Positions 60,183 through 64,000 of a stretch of 64,000 nt of DNA are shown here, piece by piece (position 1 is the stretch's first letter; each line of letters begins with the position of its first letter). This stretch comes from Flavobacterium cucumis (GTDB taxonomy: Bacteria > Bacteroidota > Bacteroidia > Flavobacteriales > Flavobacteriaceae), in NCBI RefSeq assembly GCF_900148835.1, contig NZ_FRYK01000001.1:558001-622000 (forward strand), given 5' to 3'. The notes beneath the pieces were generated by a model. The model made no database searches and was not told the origin of the DNA. It was given only the letters and a program-made list of their open reading frames with translations. The position numbers and the translations under genes are program-made.

Positions 60183-61994
60183 CTACTCAAAGAAATATTT
60201 CACACCAAATAAGACATTCCCTTTTGGCATAGGTACAAATGTGTTTTCAAAATACGCTGAATTGAAAATATTTTGAATTAATACACTAACTTCAAAATTG
60301 TTATTTCTAAATGAGGTATTCAAATCATAAATATTATATGAAACTCTTGAAGTTCTCTCTACATAGCGATAAGAAATATTTTGATTAAAACCTCTAAATA
60401 ATTGTATACCATAATTAAAAACTAATTGATGACGCATAGAATTAACACCATTCTTTGAAATCAAATCTGTATTAATACTATCATCAATATAAGTGTAACC
60501 CATATTGAATTGGTTGTTAACTTTTCCTAGTGTAAAATTATACTTCAACGAAGATTCGAAACCTTTTGTTTCAACATCAATATTTACAGGCCTCCATAAA
60601 TCGATTGGAGTTGCTCTTCTGTAATCAATGAAATTTGCTGTATTTCTATTAAAAAAGGCTATATTAAAATCTACTTTATCTGCATGATATTTTAATCCTA
60701 ATTCTTGTGCAAAAGCCCGTTCTGCCTCCAAATTTGGATTTCCTACTGTTGAAGGATCATTATAATTCAAATCGGTATAAGTTGGAACTCTGTAGGTATA
60801 TCCAACGTTAGAGTAGAGACGAATTCTATCAGATAATCTAATCCCCAAATCAATACCTGGAAAAGCTCTATTATCAAAATCTGAGAAATACGAAACTGCA
60901 ACACCAGGTGTAACATCTAAAATATCATTAAATAATTTAAAACGATGCTCAAGAAATAAAGTAGCAATTTCACGCTCGGCATCGCCTAAATTATTACTTT
61001 GAATCATATATTTTGAAAATTCAATTCCGAAACCAGTTGTTCCAATTTTTGAATCATAAGACACATTTAATTCTGCAGCAATTTTATTCGTAATGTGTAA
61101 ATTTCTATATGCAGAAGGATTTGTTCTGATAAAAATGTATTCATCCTGATTTCTTCTCCAATAGATTCTTGGCTTCCAAATAAAGTTTCCTTTTTTAACC
61201 TCTGTAGAAAAACCTATTAGACTAGCCTGAGTAACCTCATAAGGTAAAGCAGATGCACTAGTGACACCATAAAAATTTTGAGCCCCAAACTTTCTCTCAG
61301 AAAAAGCCGATATTAAATTAATTGGTAATTTCAACTTATTGAATTTACTTCTCAATACATAATTTGTGTTATCAAAATCAGTATTTTTTCTGTATCCTTC
61401 GGACGATTGCTTGGAAAAATGAACTATATGATTACTATCTTCTAAATTAATTGCTCCTGTAACCTCTGCTATAATTTGTCCAAAAGAACCTCCTTGTACT
61501 TTAGCCACTAGCGAACTTTCTAAGTCATCATTTGTAACTATATTAATCGCACCCGTAAAAGCATTTTGCCCAAAAACTCGAGCAGCAGGCCCTTTAATCA
61601 CTTCAATTCTTTTGATAACTTCAATTGGTAATGCTAAGTTCATCGTATGATGTCCTGTTTGTGGATCATCAACTTTAATCCCATCAATAAGTAATAATGT
61701 TTGGTCAAAACTTCCACCTCTAATGTACAAATCGGCTTGCATTCCATTTACACCTTGTCTTCTCACATCAATTCCCGCAACTTGTTGCAAAGCATCAGCA
61801 ACATTAGTTACACCTAATTTCTTGATATCAGCTGCTGTAATAATTTGGATTGTTCTGGAATTCTCTTTGAAAGGCAAACTAATTCGAGAAGACGAAACTA
61901 TAACATCTCGAAGAGTATCTGTTTTTAATTCCTCTTGTGCATTTACAATTAAAGTAGAAATAAAAAAGGAGTATAAAAGATATTTAATTTTCAT
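60183..61994 (-). CDS. TonB-dependent outer-membrane receptor (BtuB-like size)
   Basis: The signal peptide MKIKYLLYSFFISTLIVNAQ is followed by a TonB-box-like stretch (TLRDVIVSSSR) and a plug domain. The plug shows VADALQQVAGIDVRRQG, MQADLYIRGGSFDQTLLLIDG and VIKGPAARVFGQNAFTGAINI. A 22-strand barrel ends GVKYFFE. At 603 residues it is a compact receptor of the vitamin B12 or siderophore size class. No SusD-like lipoprotein is adjacent. It is divergent from a MocR-like regulator 76 bases away, which may control it; the ligand is unknown. Confidence 0.92.
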   Translation of the reverse strand: MKIKYLLYSFFISTLIVNAQEELKTDTLRDVIVSSSRISLPFKENSRTIQIITAADIKKLGVTNVADALQQVAGIDVRRQGVNGMQADLYIRGGSFDQTLLLIDGIKVDDPQTGHHTMNLALPIEVIKRIEVIKGPAARVFGQNAFTGAINIVTNDDLESSLVAKVQGGSFGQIIAEVTGAINLEDSNHIVHFSKQSSEGYRKNTDFDNTNYVLRSKFNKLKLPINLISAFSERKFGAQNFYGVTSASALPYEVTQASLIGFSTEVKKGNFIWKPRIYWRRNQDEYIFIRTNPSAYRNLHITNKIAAELNVSYDSKIGTTGFGIEFSKYMIQSNNLGDAEREIATLFLEHRFKLFNDILDVTPGVAVSYFSDFDNRAFPGIDLGIRLSDRIRLYSNVGYTYRVPTYTDLNYNDPSTVGNPNLEAERAFAQELGLKYHADKVDFNIAFFNRNTANFIDYRRATPIDLWRPVNIDVETKGFESSLKYNFTLGKVNNQFNMGYTYIDDSINTDLISKNGVNSMRHQLVFNYGIQLFRGFNQNISYRYVERTSRVSYNIYDLNTSFRNNNFEVSVLIQNIFNSAYFENTFVPMPKGNVLFGVKYFFE

Positions 61995-62041
61995 TGTTTT
62001 GATGTTGTATTAAATTTAAACGCCGCAAAATTCGTAACTTT

Positions 62042-62090
62042 CCGGACGATTAATGTAGTCCAGTTTTAAAATGAAAGATAGTCCGGTTAA
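62042..62090. promoter_or_regulatory. Candidate operator for the MocR-like regulator
   Basis: TAGTCCAGTT (62056-62065) and TAGTCCGGTT (62079-62088) form a direct repeat 23 bases apart. TTCCGGACGA (around 62042-62047) carries the same GTCCGG core in inverted orientation. The group covers the divergent region and the first codons of the regulator. MocR proteins are known to use combined direct and inverted repeats. Confidence 0.45.
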
Positions 62091-63570
62091 TTCTTTATTA
62101 AAAGAACTTATTTACTTCGATAAAACGAGTACTACATCGGTGTATATTCAAATTTCACAACAAATTATCAATGCGATCCAAAGAAGTTATTTAAAAGAAG
62201 GATCGGCATTACCAGGCACAAGAATTTTTAGTCAATTATTGCACATCCATAGAAATACGGCTGTTGCGGTCTATGAAGAATTGGCGGCTCAAGGTTGGGT
62301 AGAAATCATTCCTAATAAAGGTACTTTTGTTTTATTACCAAAACCAAAAACAGCTAAAATAAAAGCGATAACAAATCAAGTTGAAGATGCATATCGTTAT
62401 CCAAAAACAACAGGATTTCCATTTCAAACTTCTTTTCATTTAGTTGCAACCGATACTTTTTCAGAAGCAAAATACATATTAAATGATGGTCAACCCGATT
62501 TAAGATTACATCCCATTCATGAATTTTCGAAATGGTATAGTGCCTCAATGAAACGAAAATCTTTGATTACGAAATGGAATTCAAGTTCCAAAACAAAATA
62601 TGCTACATTCGAAAATCAACTGTGTAATTACCTAAATGCCTCAAGAGGATTTCATATTACGCCAAATAATTTGGTGAGTACACGAAGTACTGAATTGAGT
62701 TTGTATGTAATTTCCCGGCTTTTGATTCGAAGAAAAGATGTGGTTTTAGTTGGAAATCTTAGTAATTACAATGCTAATATGATTTTTCAGGAAGTGGGAG
62801 CCGACATTAAAACCATTCCAACAGATGCTAATGGATTAGACATTAATTATATTGAAAAACACTTTACAAAAGGCAAAATTCGATGTGTTTATGTATGTGC
62901 TAATCGCGATTATCCTACAACAAATACTTTGTCTGCCGAACGAAGATTACAGCTTTTACAACTTGCCAAGAAATACCAATTTGCCATTATTGAAGATGAT
63001 TTTGACTATGATTTTCAATTAGAAGGTTCCGCAATGGTTCCAATGGCAAGTTCCGACGGAAACGGAATGGTAATTTATCTTGGAAAGCTTGGACAATCCT
63101 TATTTCCGAGCTTTCAAACTGGATTTGTTGTGGCTCCTGAAAATGTGATTTCGGAAGCAAAAAACTATCTTCAAATTCTAGACAAACAAGGTGACTTGAT
63201 TCAAGAACAATTGCTTTCTGAATTAATTTACGAAGGCGAAATCCATCGATTACTCAAAAAGAATACAGTTATTTACAAAAGAAGACGGGATTATACTTTT
63301 GATTGTTTTAAACGCTACTTTAATGATTCTATACAAATTAAAAAACCGTCAGGAGGTTTGGCAATTTGGATTGAATTTACTCCATCTATATCATTAGTTC
63401 AACTTGCCGAACAAGTTTCGAAATTAGATGTTTTTCTACCTAAAACCTTACTTTATCAGGATAAAAACACATGTGCTATTCGATTTGGGTTTGGACATTT
63501 GAATGAAGAAGAAATTGAAATTGTAATACGCAAATTAAAACTTGCATATAATATTATTACTAGTTCATAA
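62071..63570 (+). CDS. MocR/PdxR-like GntR regulator with altered PLP site
   Basis: The 499-residue protein has a GntR-type winged HTH (about 20-85: SVYIQISQQIINAIQRSYLKEG then HRNTAVAVYEELAAQGWVEI, both split here) and an aminotransferase class I-like domain (about 130-495). Motif spacing compared with GabR: EDDFD (308-312) corresponds to EDDYD. Position 342 in GKLGQSLFPS is 31 residues later, exactly where GabR has the PLP-binding Lys312. So Lys is replaced by Gln342 and Tyr281 by Phe311, while the Asp309 equivalent and the C-terminal Arg (AIRFGFGHL) remain. Lys339 is nearby. It is divergent from a TonB receptor. Confidence 0.9.
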   Translation: MKDSPVNSLLKELIYFDKTSTTSVYIQISQQIINAIQRSYLKEGSALPGTRIFSQLLHIHRNTAVAVYEELAAQGWVEIIPNKGTFVLLPKPKTAKIKAITNQVEDAYRYPKTTGFPFQTSFHLVATDTFSEAKYILNDGQPDLRLHPIHEFSKWYSASMKRKSLITKWNSSSKTKYATFENQLCNYLNASRGFHITPNNLVSTRSTELSLYVISRLLIRRKDVVLVGNLSNYNANMIFQEVGADIKTIPTDANGLDINYIEKHFTKGKIRCVYVCANRDYPTTNTLSAERRLQLLQLAKKYQFAIIEDDFDYDFQLEGSAMVPMASSDGNGMVIYLGKLGQSLFPSFQTGFVVAPENVISEAKNYLQILDKQGDLIQEQLLSELIYEGEIHRLLKKNTVIYKRRRDYTFDCFKRYFNDSIQIKKPSGGLAIWIEFTPSISLVQLAEQVSKLDVFLPKTLLYQDKNTCAIRFGFGHLNEEEIEIVIRKLKLAYNIITSS

Positions 63571-63575
63571 AACAA

Positions 63576-63605
63576 AAAGTCCCGCAAATTGCAGGACTTT
63601 ATTTC
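63576..63605 (+). terminator. Terminator between the MocR-like gene and atpC
   Basis: AAAGTCCCGCAA (63576-63587) pairs with TTGCAGGACTTT (63589-63600) with one C/A mismatch. It separates converging genes (63570 and 63621). The stem resembles those at 54811 and 58757. Confidence 0.65.
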
Positions 63606-63620
63606 TATAAATCTAATGTC

Positions 63621-63902
63621 TTAGTCAGCTAAAACAATAATTTTATTTTCATTCATTTCGATGGTACCCGAATTAATAGGTAACCAATACGTTTGCTCAT
63701 TTACTTTACTGAATTTAGAAGCGAATTCTTTTTCAATTTTAATATTTTGAGCATTAATTTTCACATTCCCTTTTGCCAATAACGAAACAATAGGCGCGTG
63801 ATTATTTAGCATTTGAAACTCGCCGTTAATTCCAGGAACGGAAACCGAAGTAACTTCTCCTTTGAACAATGTAGCTTCTGGTGATACTATTTCTAAAATC
63901 AT
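63621..63902 (-). CDS. atpC: ATP synthase F1 epsilon subunit, short form
   Basis: The 93-residue protein is the N-terminal beta-sandwich of epsilon, with MILEIVSPEATLFKGEVTSVSVPG split by turns and GEFQMLNNHAPIVSLLAKG as the family core. It links the gamma stalk to the c-ring. The C-terminal two-helix inhibitory domain (about 45 residues in E. coli) is missing, which is usual in Bacteroidetes. The atpD gene normally precedes it and would lie to the right of the window. A double heptamer array fills the gap in between. Confidence 0.94.
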   Translation of the reverse strand: MILEIVSPEATLFKGEVTSVSVPGINGEFQMLNNHAPIVSLLAKGNVKINAQNIKIEKEFASKFSKVNEQTYWLPINSGTIEMNENKIIVLAD

Positions 63903-63907
63903 ATTTC

Positions 63908-63988
63908 TTAGTGATTAGTGATTAGTGATTAGTAATTAGTGAAAAGCTTAGTAACTGAATACTAAAAACTGAACACTGAAAACTAAAT
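63908..63988. repeat. Double heptamer array before atpC
   Basis: Left array: TTAGTGA three times, TTAGTAA, TTAGTGA (63908-63942). Right array: ACTGAAT, ACTAAAA, ACTGAAC, ACTGAAA, ACTAAAT (63954-63988). TTAGT and ACTAA cores make the arms partly complementary. On the minus strand it ends 5 nt before the atpC ATG. Confidence 0.85.
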
Positions 63989-64000
63989 TATGCTTCTGCT
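63988..64000 (-). CDS. Possible 3' end of the gene upstream of atpC (expected atpD)
   Basis: On the minus strand the last bases read Ala-Glu-Ala then TAA (63988-63990), entering from the right edge. Only three codons are visible. The assignment to atpD rests on the usual atpD-atpC order and not on sequence. Confidence 0.3.

Noticed and set aside
7204..63988. Heptamer arrays considered as CRISPR arrays
   Set aside because: Units are 7-8 nt without spacers, and there are no cas genes in the window.

Overview
This AT-rich window looks like a chromosomal segment of a Flavobacteriaceae bacterium, most likely Flavobacterium or a close relative. The evidence is the gene families present (PorT-like barrel, GLPGLI protein, DUF3098, DUF5686, ExbB with two ExbDs, class-I AnsA, a short AtpC without its C-terminal helices), the absence of Shine-Dalgarno sites, and repeated matches to the Bacteroidetes promoter pattern (TTG, 17-23 nt, TAnnTTTG). 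There are no rRNA genes, insertion sequences, integrases or CRISPR arrays, and no gene-free gap longer than about 225 bases.

Layout. (1) 1-2689: right end of a locus entering from outside the window: a partial unknown protein, a phage-type N-acetylmuramidase without signal peptide, and a small unknown protein. (2) 2745-7195, minus: membrane zinc metallopeptidase, a short stomatin-tail-like protein and an enlarged leuS. (3) 7376-10073, plus: ftsX, DUF3098, uppP, truB (cell division, envelope and tRNA modification). (4) 10142-13407: small accessory stretch with a RelE/ParE toxin-antitoxin pair, an exported protein, a permuted-papain amidase, a thioredoxin-fold protein and a patatin. (5) 13523-23645: pyrH, frr, a DUF5686 outer-membrane protein, an MMPL/RND exporter, asnS, rpoN and a PAP2-like membrane protein. 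(6) 23640-30000, minus: PorT-like barrel, ExbB-(unknown)-ExbD-ExbD, tRNA-Ser(GGA), ansA, an acyltransferase and TatD. (7) 30100-35914: retropepsin-like protein, MFS exporter, and odhB-sucA of the 2-oxoglutarate dehydrogenase complex. (8) 36030-40366: outer-membrane barrel, small Cys-containing exported peptide, GLPGLI protein and a large plug/barrel outer-membrane protein. (9) 40350-54806: polyprenyl synthase with a small partner, then two consecutive TetR-TolC-adaptor-RND efflux operons whose regulators are near-duplicates while the pumps are not. (10) 54858-63902: MORN-repeat protein, TlpA-like oxidoreductase, aspS, cold-shock protein, bioB, a TonB receptor divergent from a MocR-type regulator, and atpC.

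The most unusual signal is not a gene. Short tandem arrays with a 7-nt period (8 nt in one case), several arranged as two opposed arms, occur at ten places. Seven end 2-14 nt before a start codon (leuS, DUF3098, uppP, frr, rpoN, odhB, atpC) with an A-rich spacer between, and two more lie in frame inside leuS. They resemble in form the heptanucleotide repeats known from filamentous cyanobacteria. A second notable signal is the MocR-type regulator at 62071-63570. By motif spacing it has Gln where the PLP-binding Lys should be and Phe where the PLP-contacting Tyr should be.
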